A stretch of DNA of 64,000 nucleotides from Prado023 sp963697345 (lineage in GTDB: Bacteria; Actinomycetota; Actinomycetes; S36-B12; CAIYMF01). A program made the position numbers and the translations under genes. Below, piece by piece: positions 12,064 through 19,079 of this stretch (within the stretch, counting starts at the first letter, position 1; the number at the start of each line of letters is the position of its first letter). A model generated the notes under the pieces. The model was given only the letters and a program-made list of their open reading frames with translations, did not search any database and was not told the origin of the DNA. The stretch spans positions 34,619-98,618 of the forward strand of contig CAVONS010000018.1 in assembly GCA_963697345.1 (NCBI GenBank). Direction: 5' to 3'.

Positions 12064-12600
12064 TCAGGGCGTCGGGGACTCGAAGTGGAGCAGCAGGTGG
12101 CGCAGGCTGGCTGCCAGGTCGGTCTGGTCCGACGCTGTGAGCACCGCGAGCAGGGCGCGCTCCTCGGTGAGCAGGTCGCTGAAGGCGGCGTCGACCAGCT
12201 GCCGGCCCTCGTCGGTGAGGGCCACCCACGTCCCACGCCGATCGTCGGCGACGGGCTCACGAAGCACGAGTCCCCGTTCCTCGAGGCGGTCGATCCGGTT
12301 GGTCATGGTGCCGCTGGTCACCAGGGTCTCGGACAGCAGCTGGCCGGGGGTCAGCCGGTACGGCGCACCCGTCCGCCGCAGGGCGACGAGCACATCGAAC
12401 TCCCAGACCGCGAGGTCGTGGGTGGCGAAGGCACGCTCCCGGGCACGGTCCAGCCGTCGCGCGAGCCTGCTGACGCGTGAGAGCACGGCCAGCGGGGCGA
12501 GGTCGAGGTCGGGGCGTTCCCGGTGCCAGGCAGCGATGACCTGGTCCACGTCGTCGCCCACGCCGCTCGGCTTCGCCGCGCCCCCCGGGGCCGGCGTCAC
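12064..12600 (-). CDS. MarR family transcriptional regulator
   Basis: A winged-helix repressor-type regulator of 178 residues. The DNA-binding region runs from VWEFDVLVALRR to the recognition helix SGTMTNRIDRLEERGLV, followed by the wing motif DDRRGTWVALTDEG typical of MarR. The GTG start at 12600 overlaps the tetR stop by 4 nt (GTGA), so the two regulators are probably translated from one transcript. The natural ligand and targets are not evident from neighbours. Confidence 0.9.
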   Translation of the reverse strand: MTPAPGGAAKPSGVGDDVDQVIAAWHRERPDLDLAPLAVLSRVSRLARRLDRARERAFATHDLAVWEFDVLVALRRTGAPYRLTPGQLLSETLVTSGTMTNRIDRLEERGLVLREPVADDRRGTWVALTDEGRQLVDAAFSDLLTEERALLAVLTASDQTDLAASLRHLLLHFESPTP

Positions 12601-13241
12601 GGGTGCTCCCGGGTGACGAGGCCCGGATCCGTCTCGAGCCCGGAGACGCCGTTCCACGCCATGTTCACGACCTGCGTGATGACCTCCTCCTTGGAGGGCT
12701 CACGGACCTCGGCCCACCACTCCCCGGTCAGCGCCACCATGCCGACGAGCATGTGGGCGTACATGGGCGCCAGCTCGACCGGGTAGTCGTAGCGGGTGCA
12801 CACCACGACCAGCCGGTCGGTGAGGTGGTCAGCGACCTCGCGGATCACGGTGCCGAACGTGCCGCCGCGCTGGTCACCGCGCGGGTGTGGCCGCAGCAGG
12901 ACCCGGAAGCCATCGGTATGGGTGTCGATGTAGTCGAACAGCGCGGTGGCGGCCTGCTCGAGCAGGACTCGCGGACGGTCGGAGGTCAGCGACTCGGTCA
13001 TCATCGACATCAGGAGGGTCATCTCGCGGTCCACGACGATCGCGTAGAGGCTCTCCTTGTCACCGAAGTGCTCGTACACGACAGGCTTGGAGATGGTGGC
13101 TGCGGCGGCGATCTCCTCGATGCTGGCACCGTCGAACCCGCGCTCGGCGAAGATCGCCCGGCTGACCTCGATCAGCTGGGCGCGGCGCTCCAATGCGCTC
13201 ATCCGAACCCGAGCCTTGGTGGGCTGTGTGCTGGCGGCCAT
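12597..13241 (-). CDS. TetR/AcrR family transcriptional regulator
   Basis: The 214-residue product has a canonical N-terminal TetR helix-turn-helix (FAERGFDGASIEEIAAAA, then SKPVVYEHFGDKESLY) and an unrelated ligand-binding C-terminal domain. A TetR gene divergent from glmU is conserved in Actinobacteria (Rv1019 in M. tuberculosis). The ATG at 13241 was preferred; an internal ATG at residue 14 is possible. On this strand GACAAT ends 5 nt before the start, overlapping the -35 of the divergent tRNA-Gln promoter, so binding here could affect both directions (inference). It is coupled to the downstream marR. Confidence 0.92.
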   Translation of the reverse strand: MAASTQPTKARVRMSALERRAQLIEVSRAIFAERGFDGASIEEIAAAATISKPVVYEHFGDKESLYAIVVDREMTLLMSMMTESLTSDRPRVLLEQAATALFDYIDTHTDGFRVLLRPHPRGDQRGGTFGTVIREVADHLTDRLVVVCTRYDYPVELAPMYAHMLVGMVALTGEWWAEVREPSKEEVITQVVNMAWNGVSGLETDPGLVTREHP

Positions 13242-13247
13242 GGCCCA

Positions 13248-13275
13248 TTGTCACCCGAGGACGGTCGCGTAGGCT
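13248..13275 (+). promoter_or_regulatory. Promoter of tRNA-Gln (TTGTCA-N16-TAGGCT)
   Basis: A -35 TTGTCA (13248-13253) and -10 TAGGCT (13270-13275) with 16-nt spacing lie 14 nt upstream of the tRNA. The -35 is shared on the opposite strand with the tetR start region. Confidence 0.6.
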
Positions 13276-13289
13276 TGCGCCACCGCCGA

Positions 13290-13363
13290 TCCCGGTTCGT
13301 CCAACGGCAGGACAGGTGCCTTTGGAGCACTCAATGGGGGTTCGAGTCCCTCACCGGGAGCCA
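13290..13363 (+). tRNA. tRNA-Gln (UUG)
   Basis: A complete cloverleaf with a 7-bp acceptor stem (TCCCGGT/ACCGGGA), the anticodon loop CTTTGGA giving anticodon UUG, and a T-arm with the TTCGAGT loop. The 3' CCA is encoded (13361-13363). It lies directly upstream of glmU. Confidence 0.95.
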
Positions 13364-13414
13364 TGTGGCCGAGCTCACCCGAGCCGGCCTGAGACCTCTC
13401 GCGAAGGGCCCGCC

Positions 13415-14902
13415 GTGACCGACTCCGCCCGCCCCGTCAGCGCTGTCATCATCCTCGCCGCAGGTGAGGGCAAGAGGATGAAGTCGGCGACGCCCAAGGT
13501 CCTGCACGAGATCGGTGGGCGCACCCTGGTCGGCCACGCCGTCGCGGCCGCCGATGTCCTGGCCGCGCAGAGACTCGTGGCGGTCATCGGGCACGGGCGC
13601 GACGCCGTGGCCGCGCACCTGGCGCAGGTCGCCCCGCACGTGCGCACGGCCGTCCAGGACGAGCAGCTGGGCACGGGCCACGCCGTCCAGTGCGCGCTCG
13701 ACGAGGCCGGCGATGTCACCGGCGGCACGGTCGTGGTGACCTACGGTGACGTGCCCCTGCTGACCGGCGCGACCTTGGCCGAGCTGGTCGCCCAGCACGA
13801 GGCGCACGGCAACGCGGTGACCGTCCTGACCGCCAAGGTCGGCGATCCCACCGGCTACGGACGCGTCGTGCGCGCGGGGGACGGCTCCGTCGCGGCGATC
13901 GTCGAGCATCGGGACGCCACGGCCGACCAGCGCGCGATCAGCGAGATCAACTCCGGGATCTACGCGTTCGACGGACAGGTCCTCGTCGATGCCCTGGCCC
14001 AGCTGCGCCCCGACAACGACCAGGGCGAGCTGTACCTCACCGACGCCCTCGCACTGGCCCGGGCGGCCGGGGGTCGCGTCGCGGCGCTGGTCACCGACGA
14101 CGTCTGGCAGACCGAGGGTGTCAACGACCGCGTCCAGTTGGCCGCCCTGCGCCGCGAGCTCAACCGTCGCGTGGTCGAGGGCTGGATGCGCGCCGGCGTC
14201 ACGGTGGTCGACCCCGCGACCACGTGGGTGGACGTCACCGTCGAGATCGGGACCGACGCCACCCTCGAGCCGGGGACGCTGCTGCGTGGGACCACCAGCA
14301 TCTCGGCCGACGCCCTCGTGGGACCGGACACCCTCCTGGTCGACTGCGTGGTGGGGCAGGGGGCGCGCGTTGTCCGGACGCATGCGGATTCGGCGTGCAT
14401 CGGGGCGGGCGCCCAGGTCGGACCGTTCACGTACCTGCGCCCCGGAACGGCCCTGGGGGAACGATCCAAGGCGGGCGCGTACGTGGAGATCAAGAACTCC
14501 GAGGTGGGGGCGGGCTCGAAGGTGCCGCACCTGTCCTACGTCGGTGATGCGACGATCGGCGAGGGGTCGAACATCGGTGCGGCCACGGTCTTCGTCAACT
14601 ACGACGGCGTGGCCAAGCACGCCACCGTCGTCGGGGACCAGGTGCGCATCGGGTCGGACTCGATGCTCGTCGCACCTGTCACGATCGGCGACGGCGCCTA
14701 CACGGCCGCCGGTTCGGTGATCACCGAGGACCTGCCACCCGGGTCCCTGGGGGTGGGCCGGGCCAGGCAGCGCACGATCCCGGACTGGGTGCTCACCCGC
14801 CGGGCAGGCACGGCATCGGCACGGGCGGCCAGTGCCGCGCAGCAGACGGGTCCGGTCACTGACGGCGCCTCCCCGCGGCCCGACTCCGGCGATCGGGAGT
14901 AG
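13415..14902 (+). CDS. glmU: Bifunctional GlcNAc-1-P uridyltransferase / GlcN-1-P acetyltransferase
   Basis: GlmU makes UDP-GlcNAc, the precursor of peptidoglycan. The 495-residue product has an N-terminal nucleotidyltransferase domain (LAAGEGKRMKSATPKVLH, then VVTYGDVPLL and SEINSGIYAFD). A C-terminal left-handed beta-helix follows, with hexapeptide repeats and the acetyltransferase motif NYDGVAKH. The GTG at 13415 gives the standard N-terminus; it lies 51 nt after tRNA-Gln and no separate promoter is obvious, so cotranscription with the tRNA is likely. Thymidine kinase follows after 4 nt. Confidence 0.97.
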   Translation: MTDSARPVSAVIILAAGEGKRMKSATPKVLHEIGGRTLVGHAVAAADVLAAQRLVAVIGHGRDAVAAHLAQVAPHVRTAVQDEQLGTGHAVQCALDEAGDVTGGTVVVTYGDVPLLTGATLAELVAQHEAHGNAVTVLTAKVGDPTGYGRVVRAGDGSVAAIVEHRDATADQRAISEINSGIYAFDGQVLVDALAQLRPDNDQGELYLTDALALARAAGGRVAALVTDDVWQTEGVNDRVQLAALRRELNRRVVEGWMRAGVTVVDPATTWVDVTVEIGTDATLEPGTLLRGTTSISADALVGPDTLLVDCVVGQGARVVRTHADSACIGAGAQVGPFTYLRPGTALGERSKAGAYVEIKNSEVGAGSKVPHLSYVGDATIGEGSNIGAATVFVNYDGVAKHATVVGDQVRIGSDSMLVAPVTIGDGAYTAAGSVITEDLPPGSLGVGRARQRTIPDWVLTRRAGTASARAASAAQQTGPVTDGASPRPDSGDRE

Positions 14903-14906
14903 CGGC

Positions 14907-15560
14907 GTGCTCGCATTCCACTTCGGGGTCATGGGCTCGGGGAAGTCCGCGTTCGCGCTCATGACCGCCTACGAGAAGGACCGGCCGGATGCGGTCTCGC
15001 ACCCCAACCGCGCGGTGCTGGCCACCACGATGGACCGTTCCACCGACACCGTCACCTCACGCACCGGAATGGCGGCCCAGGCGATCCAGCTGACGCCCGG
15101 CTCAGTCCGGCCCGACATGTTCGATGGTGCTGACACGGTGGTGATCGACGAGGCCCAGTTCCTCACGGCCGACGACGTGGACGTGCTCGCGGGGATGTCC
15201 GCGGCCGGCACCGAGGTCATCTGCTTCGGCCTGCGGACCGACTTCTCCTCCGCCCTGTTCGAGGGCGCCCGGCGCCTGCTGGAACTCGCCGACAAGGTCG
15301 CCCCGATGGCGATCGAGCCGCGATGCGCGGCGTGCGAACGGCCGGCGGTGATCAATGCCAGGTTCGTCGATGGTCACCTGACGGCGACCGGCGACACCGT
15401 GGTGATCGCCGATGTCGCCCGTACGGGCTCAGCACCGGCCCAGGTCACCTATGACCCCATGTGCTACCGCTGCTGGCGGGTCCGGTTGCGGGCCGCGTCG
15501 GGCAACAACGGGGCCGGTGTCCCATCCGGGTCCGCCATCGGCAACGATGGGCCCCGTTGA
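14907..15560 (+). CDS. tdk: Thymidine kinase (TK1-like, class II)
   Basis: Phosphorylates thymidine with ATP in dTMP salvage. The 217-residue protein has a P-loop GVMGSGKSA, the Walker B-like VVIDEAQFL and a CFGLRTDF segment. A zinc-binding CxxC pair (RCAACERP and the C-terminal CYRCWR) is typical of TK1-like enzymes. The GTG start has a GGGAG 7-8 nt upstream and lies only 4 nt after glmU. In M. tuberculosis glmU is directly followed by prs, so this gene is extra to that order. Confidence 0.93.
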   Translation: MLAFHFGVMGSGKSAFALMTAYEKDRPDAVSHPNRAVLATTMDRSTDTVTSRTGMAAQAIQLTPGSVRPDMFDGADTVVIDEAQFLTADDVDVLAGMSAAGTEVICFGLRTDFSSALFEGARRLLELADKVAPMAIEPRCAACERPAVINARFVDGHLTATGDTVVIADVARTGSAPAQVTYDPMCYRCWRVRLRAASGNNGAGVPSGSAIGNDGPR

Positions 15561-15582
15561 TCGTCCCCCAGGAGGACCCCGC

Positions 15583-16572
15583 ATGGCCGGCATGACCCAC
15601 AAGCCCAAGAAGCACCTGATGCTCTTCAGCGGGCGGAGCCACCCGGCGCTGGCTGACGCGGTCGCCGCGGAGCTCCAGATCTCCCTGACCCCGACCACGG
15701 CCTATGACTTCGCCAACGGCGAGATCTTCATCCGCTTCCAGGAATCCGTGCGCGGCGCCGACGCGTTCGTCCTCCAGGCCCACACAGCGCCGATCAACAA
15801 GTGGATCATGGAGCAGATGATCATGGTCGACGCGCTCAAGCGCGCCTCGGCCAAGAGGATCACCGTGGTGGTGCCCTTCTACGGCTACGCGCGCCAGGAC
15901 AAGAAGCACCGGGGGCGCGAGCCGATCAGCGCCCGCCTGCTGGCCGACCTGTTCAAGACGGCCGGGGCCGACCGATTGATCTCCGTGGACCTGCACACGG
16001 CACAGATCCAGGGCTTCTTCGATGGCCCCGTGGACCACCTGTTCGCGCTCCCGCTGCTGGCTGACTACATCAAGGACAAGCTCGAGGGTCAGCCGATCAC
16101 GGTCGTGTCCCCGGACGCCGGTCGTGTGCGGGTCGCTGAGCGCTGGACCGACGTCCTGGGCGCTCCGCTGGCGATCATCCACAAGCGCCGCGACCCGGAC
16201 GTGCCCAACCAGGTGCGCGTGCTCGAGGTGGTCGGCGAGGTGGAGGGCCGCACGTGTGTGGTCGTCGACGACATGATCGACACCGGCGGGACCATCGTGA
16301 AGGCGGCCGAGACCCTGCTCGAGCAGGGGGCCAGGGACGTGGTGGTCGCGGCCACGCACGGGATCCTGTCCGATCCCGCTGCGCAGCGGCTGGCCGACTC
16401 GCCCATCTCCGAGGTCGTGGTCACCGACACGCTGCCGATCACGGCCCAGATCGACAAGCTCACCGTCCTGTCGATCGCCCCCCTGCTGGCGACCGCCATC
16501 AAGGAGGTGTTCACCGACGGATCGGTGACCCGCCTGTTCGATCCGACGCCGAACGGCGATCCGGCGCACTGA
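15583..16572 (+). CDS. prs: Ribose-phosphate pyrophosphokinase
   Basis: Makes PRPP from ribose-5-P and ATP for nucleotide, His and Trp synthesis. The 329-residue product has the N-terminal FSGRSHPALADAVA stretch and the catalytic flexible-loop region YARQDKKHRGREP. The PRPP-binding motif VVVDDMIDTGGT is near residue 230. The ATG at 15583 has a clear CAGGAGG about 6 nt upstream. It is 22 nt downstream of tdk and probably in the same operon. Confidence 0.97.
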   Translation: MAGMTHKPKKHLMLFSGRSHPALADAVAAELQISLTPTTAYDFANGEIFIRFQESVRGADAFVLQAHTAPINKWIMEQMIMVDALKRASAKRITVVVPFYGYARQDKKHRGREPISARLLADLFKTAGADRLISVDLHTAQIQGFFDGPVDHLFALPLLADYIKDKLEGQPITVVSPDAGRVRVAERWTDVLGAPLAIIHKRRDPDVPNQVRVLEVVGEVEGRTCVVVDDMIDTGGTIVKAAETLLEQGARDVVVAATHGILSDPAAQRLADSPISEVVVTDTLPITAQIDKLTVLSIAPLLATAIKEVFTDGSVTRLFDPTPNGDPAH

Positions 16573-16640
16573 ACCAGCAGGTGGGTGGCCCAGCGGGGGA
16601 GGGCATGGTCGGGCAGCTCTGGGCGGCCCCCTCAGCGCGT

Positions 16641-16670
16641 TTGTTTCCACTGTCCCGGCGGCGGTAGACT
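16641..16670 (+). promoter_or_regulatory. Promoter of the bL25 gene (TTGTTT-N18-TAGACT)
   Basis: A -35-like TTGTTT (16641-16646) and a -10 TAGACT (16665-16670) with 18-nt spacing. The predicted start near 16677 gives a leader of about 115 nt, long for this genome region, containing the hairpin described next. Confidence 0.55.
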
Positions 16671-16729
16671 CTGCGACATTCCTCGGCGAGGGTGCCCCGC
16701 TGCTTCAGCACGTTGCGGAACCGTGATCG

Positions 16730-16775
16730 ACGTGGTGGTGGGTCCCCCTCCAGCCGAAGGACCCATGCCCCACGT
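16730..16775 (+). promoter_or_regulatory. bL25 leader hairpin abutting the ribosome-binding site
   Basis: The mRNA can fold ACGTGG (16730-16735) on CCACGT (16770-16775) and TGGGTCC (16739-16745) on GGACCCA (16759-16765), separated by a small internal loop, with a 13-nt apical loop. The GAGGAG ribosome-binding site (16778-16783) starts 3 nt after the stem. This geometry suits autogenous control by bL25, an RNA-binding ribosomal protein. Control is inferred and not demonstrated. Confidence 0.5.
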
Positions 16776-16791
16776 CTGAGGAGTTCGTGTC

Positions 16792-17385
16792 ATGTCTGGC
16801 ACCCAGGTCAACATTTCCGCCGTCAAGCGCAGCGATTTCGGCAAGGGCGCTGCCCGTCGCCTTCGGCGCACAGGGATGGTCCCGGCCGTGATCTACGGTC
16901 ACGGAACCGATCCGGTGCACGTGGCCCTCGACGGCCACGACCTGGCCATCGCCCTGCGCCAGCCGCGCGTGGTCTTCGACCTCGAACTCGATGGAACCGA
17001 GTACGTGTGCGCCCCCCGCGACGTCCAGCGCGACGTGGTCCGCCAGATCCTCGAGCACGTCGACCTGGTCGTGATCGACAAGGCTGAGGCCAGGGCCCGC
17101 GCCGCCGCCGCCCAGGCGATCGCCAACGCGACCGTCGCCGCTGAGGAGGCCGGGGTCGATGTCGGCTCGGCCGTGGAGGCCATCGAGGCCGCCATCGCCG
17201 CCGGTGAGGACCCGGAGGCTGCTGCGGCGGCCGCGATCGAGTCGGCCGTCGAGGCCCAGCACGCCCTTGAGGACGCCCAGGCCGCGACGGCCGAGGCAGA
17301 GGCAGAGGCAGAAGCGGCAGAGGCAGGCGAGGGGGCCATCGGTGCGACTGCCGACAGCGCTGACGCGGCTGACGAAGAGGCCTGA
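16792..17385 (+). CDS. rplY: Large-subunit ribosomal protein bL25 (CTC/TL5 form)
   Basis: Binds 5S rRNA in the central protuberance of the 50S subunit. The 197-residue product is the long CTC/TL5 form: an N-terminal 5S-binding domain (RRLRRTGMVPAVIYG near residue 22) and a beta-rich C-terminal domain. It ends in an Ala/Glu-rich tail from about residue 105 predicted to be helical. The ATG has GAGGAG 8 nt upstream. pth follows 7 nt later, as in other Actinobacteria (Rv1015c-Rv1014c). Confidence 0.93.
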   Translation: MSGTQVNISAVKRSDFGKGAARRLRRTGMVPAVIYGHGTDPVHVALDGHDLAIALRQPRVVFDLELDGTEYVCAPRDVQRDVVRQILEHVDLVVIDKAEARARAAAAQAIANATVAAEEAGVDVGSAVEAIEAAIAAGEDPEAAAAAAIESAVEAQHALEDAQAATAEAEAEAEAAEAGEGAIGATADSADAADEEA

Positions 17386-17392
17386 TCCGGAC

Positions 17393-17983
17393 TTGTCCGA
17401 CGCGCCCTGGTTGGTGGTCGGGCTGGGCAACCCCGGCTCGCGGTACGCCGACACACGGCACAACGTCGGTGCGATGGCGGTCGAGGCGCTGACGGGATCC
17501 CTGCAGGGGACGCTGTCGACGCATCGCCGCTGTCGCGCTGAGGCCTACGAGGGTCGGTTCGGGCCGCTGGGCCACGGTGCGACGCGGGTGATCACGGCGC
17601 GCTCACGAGGGTTCATGAACGAGTCCGGCGGGCCCGTCGCCTGCCTGATGGACTTCTACAAGGTGCCGTTGGAGCAGGTCGTGGTGCTCCACGATGAGCT
17701 CGACCTCCCGCTGGGTGGGTTGCGCCTGAAGCTCGGTGGCGGGGACAACGGGCACAACGGGCTGCGCTCGATGCGCCGGTCACTGGGCAGTGGCGACTTC
17801 TTCCGAGTGCGGCTGGGCATCGGTCGTCCGCCCGGTCGGCAGGACCCCGCGGAGTTTGTGCTGCGACCCTTCGCGACCTCTGAGCTGACCGAGGTCGACC
17901 TGCTGCTCGCCGACGCCGTGGACGCCGTGGAGGCTCTGGTGCGCCAGGGCCTCGACGAGGCGCAGAACCGCTTCAACCGCTGA
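17393..17983 (+). CDS. pth: Peptidyl-tRNA hydrolase
   Basis: Recycles peptidyl-tRNAs released during translation. The 196-residue product has the family signature WLVVGLGNPGSRYADTRHNVG with the catalytic His. The substrate-binding FMNESG, HDELDLPLG with the conserved Asp, and GGGDNGHNGLRS follow. The start is a rare TTG at 17393, chosen because it gives the normal N-terminus (LSDAPWLVVGLGNPG); there is no ATG or GTG nearby. It is probably cotranscribed with rplY. Confidence 0.95.
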   Translation: MSDAPWLVVGLGNPGSRYADTRHNVGAMAVEALTGSLQGTLSTHRRCRAEAYEGRFGPLGHGATRVITARSRGFMNESGGPVACLMDFYKVPLEQVVVLHDELDLPLGGLRLKLGGGDNGHNGLRSMRRSLGSGDFFRVRLGIGRPPGRQDPAEFVLRPFATSELTEVDLLLADAVDAVEALVRQGLDEAQNRFNR

Positions 17984-18007
17984 GCCCCACGTCCGCGCCC
18001 TCCATGA

Positions 18008-18013
18008 CAGGAT
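18008..18013 (+). promoter_or_regulatory. -10 element of the CysQ-like gene (leaderless)
   Basis: CAGGAT ends 6 nt before the GTG at 18020; no Shine-Dalgarno is seen. The CAnnnT form recurs before several other starts in this window. Confidence 0.4.
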
Positions 18014-18019
18014 TCGCTC

Positions 18020-18808
18020 GTGCCCACTGATGCCGAGTTCGCTGCCGAGATCGCCAAGGAAGCCGGGCGTGCCCTGCTGGAGCTGCGTGCCGGCTTCGGC
18101 GAAGTGGGCGATGAGACCCGACGCAGGGAGCTCAAGGACGCCGGTGACCGGGTCGCCCAGGGCATCCTGTCCGAGCGGCTGACCACGCAGCGCGCAGCGG
18201 ATGCGGTGCTCTCGGAGGAGGCCGTGGATTCCGACGTCCGACTGTCCGCGGATCGCGTGTGGATCATCGATCCCCTGGACGGCACGCACGAGTACTCCCA
18301 GGGTCGCACCGACTTCGCGGTGCACGTGGCGCTGTGGCAGCGTGCGTCCGGGGAGGGCGGCGGGCTCACGGACGCGGTCGTCGACGTGCCCGCGCTCGGC
18401 GAGGTCTGGCGCACCGATGCGCCTCGGGCGTTACAGCCGCTCCCGGCCAACCGCGCTCTGCGGATCGTGGTGTCCAGGTCGAGGCCGCCGGCGGGGCTCA
18501 CGCGGCTGCTCGAGGACGTCTCGGTCGACCTGGCCGATTCCGGCGTCACGTCGCGGGGCATCGAGGCCGCCAACGTGGGGTCGGTGGGCGCCAAGCTCGG
18601 CGAGGTCATGGCCGGGCGCGCCGAGGCCTACCTGCACCCCGGCGGACTCAACGAGTGGGATCTCGCAGCCCCCCAGGCATGCGCCGTGGCCGCCGGATTC
18701 GTCGCCCTCGGCCCGGACCAGCCGTTCAACCAGATGCCCCCCAAGGCCGGCCCGGTCCTGATCTGCCACCCCGCCCTCGTACCAGCCTTCACGGCCAACT
18801 GGCGCTAA
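18020..18808 (+). CDS. cysQ: 3'(2'),5'-bisphosphate nucleotidase / inositol monophosphatase family (CysQ-like)
   Basis: A Mg-dependent, Li-sensitive-type phosphatase of 262 residues. The metal-binding motifs are present in order: SEEA near residue 70, WIIDPLDGTHEY near residue 81 (DPxDGT) and EWDLAAPQA near residue 212 (WDxAA). CysQ members hydrolyse PAP to AMP in sulfur assimilation; some actinobacterial homologues also take inositol phosphates, so the substrate is uncertain. The start is set by the CAGGAT box and the match to the family N-terminus. Confidence 0.85.
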   Translation: MPTDAEFAAEIAKEAGRALLELRAGFGEVGDETRRRELKDAGDRVAQGILSERLTTQRAADAVLSEEAVDSDVRLSADRVWIIDPLDGTHEYSQGRTDFAVHVALWQRASGEGGGLTDAVVDVPALGEVWRTDAPRALQPLPANRALRIVVSRSRPPAGLTRLLEDVSVDLADSGVTSRGIEAANVGSVGAKLGEVMAGRAEAYLHPGGLNEWDLAAPQACAVAAGFVALGPDQPFNQMPPKAGPVLICHPALVPAFTANWR

Positions 18809-18858
18809 CCCGCCCCCCGCCCCCCGCACCCCCGCCCTCCGCACCCCGCACGCCCGGC

Positions 18859-18939
18859 GATTTGCGGCAGGTTTCGGACGGCAAGCGCGACCTGATCCAG
18901 GATCCCGGCGGGGTTTTGTCCTGAACCCTGCCGCAAATC
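18859..18939 (+). repeat. Long palindromic element between cysQ and mfd
   Basis: A perfect 13-bp inverted repeat (GATTTGCGGCAGG at 18859-18871, complement at 18927-18939), extended imperfectly to about 21 bp per arm, encloses about 40 nt. A third, inverted partial copy (GGTTGCGACAGGTTTCGC on the minus strand) is at 19018-19035, and a related copy is at 34450-34469. It may act as a terminator for cysQ or be a dispersed palindromic repeat. The remainder of 18809-19079 shows no gene. Confidence 0.6.
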
Positions 18940-19079
18940 CCTGGAGGCCACCCCCTGCGCACGTGGTGTGGCGGGGGCGGGTAGGGGGCGCTTGGCTGGC
19001 TGAGGGTGGCTGTTCGCGCGAAACCTGTCGCAACCGCGGGTTGGGGGGTGGTGGGCGGGGTGGGAGAATGGGGCCGACC

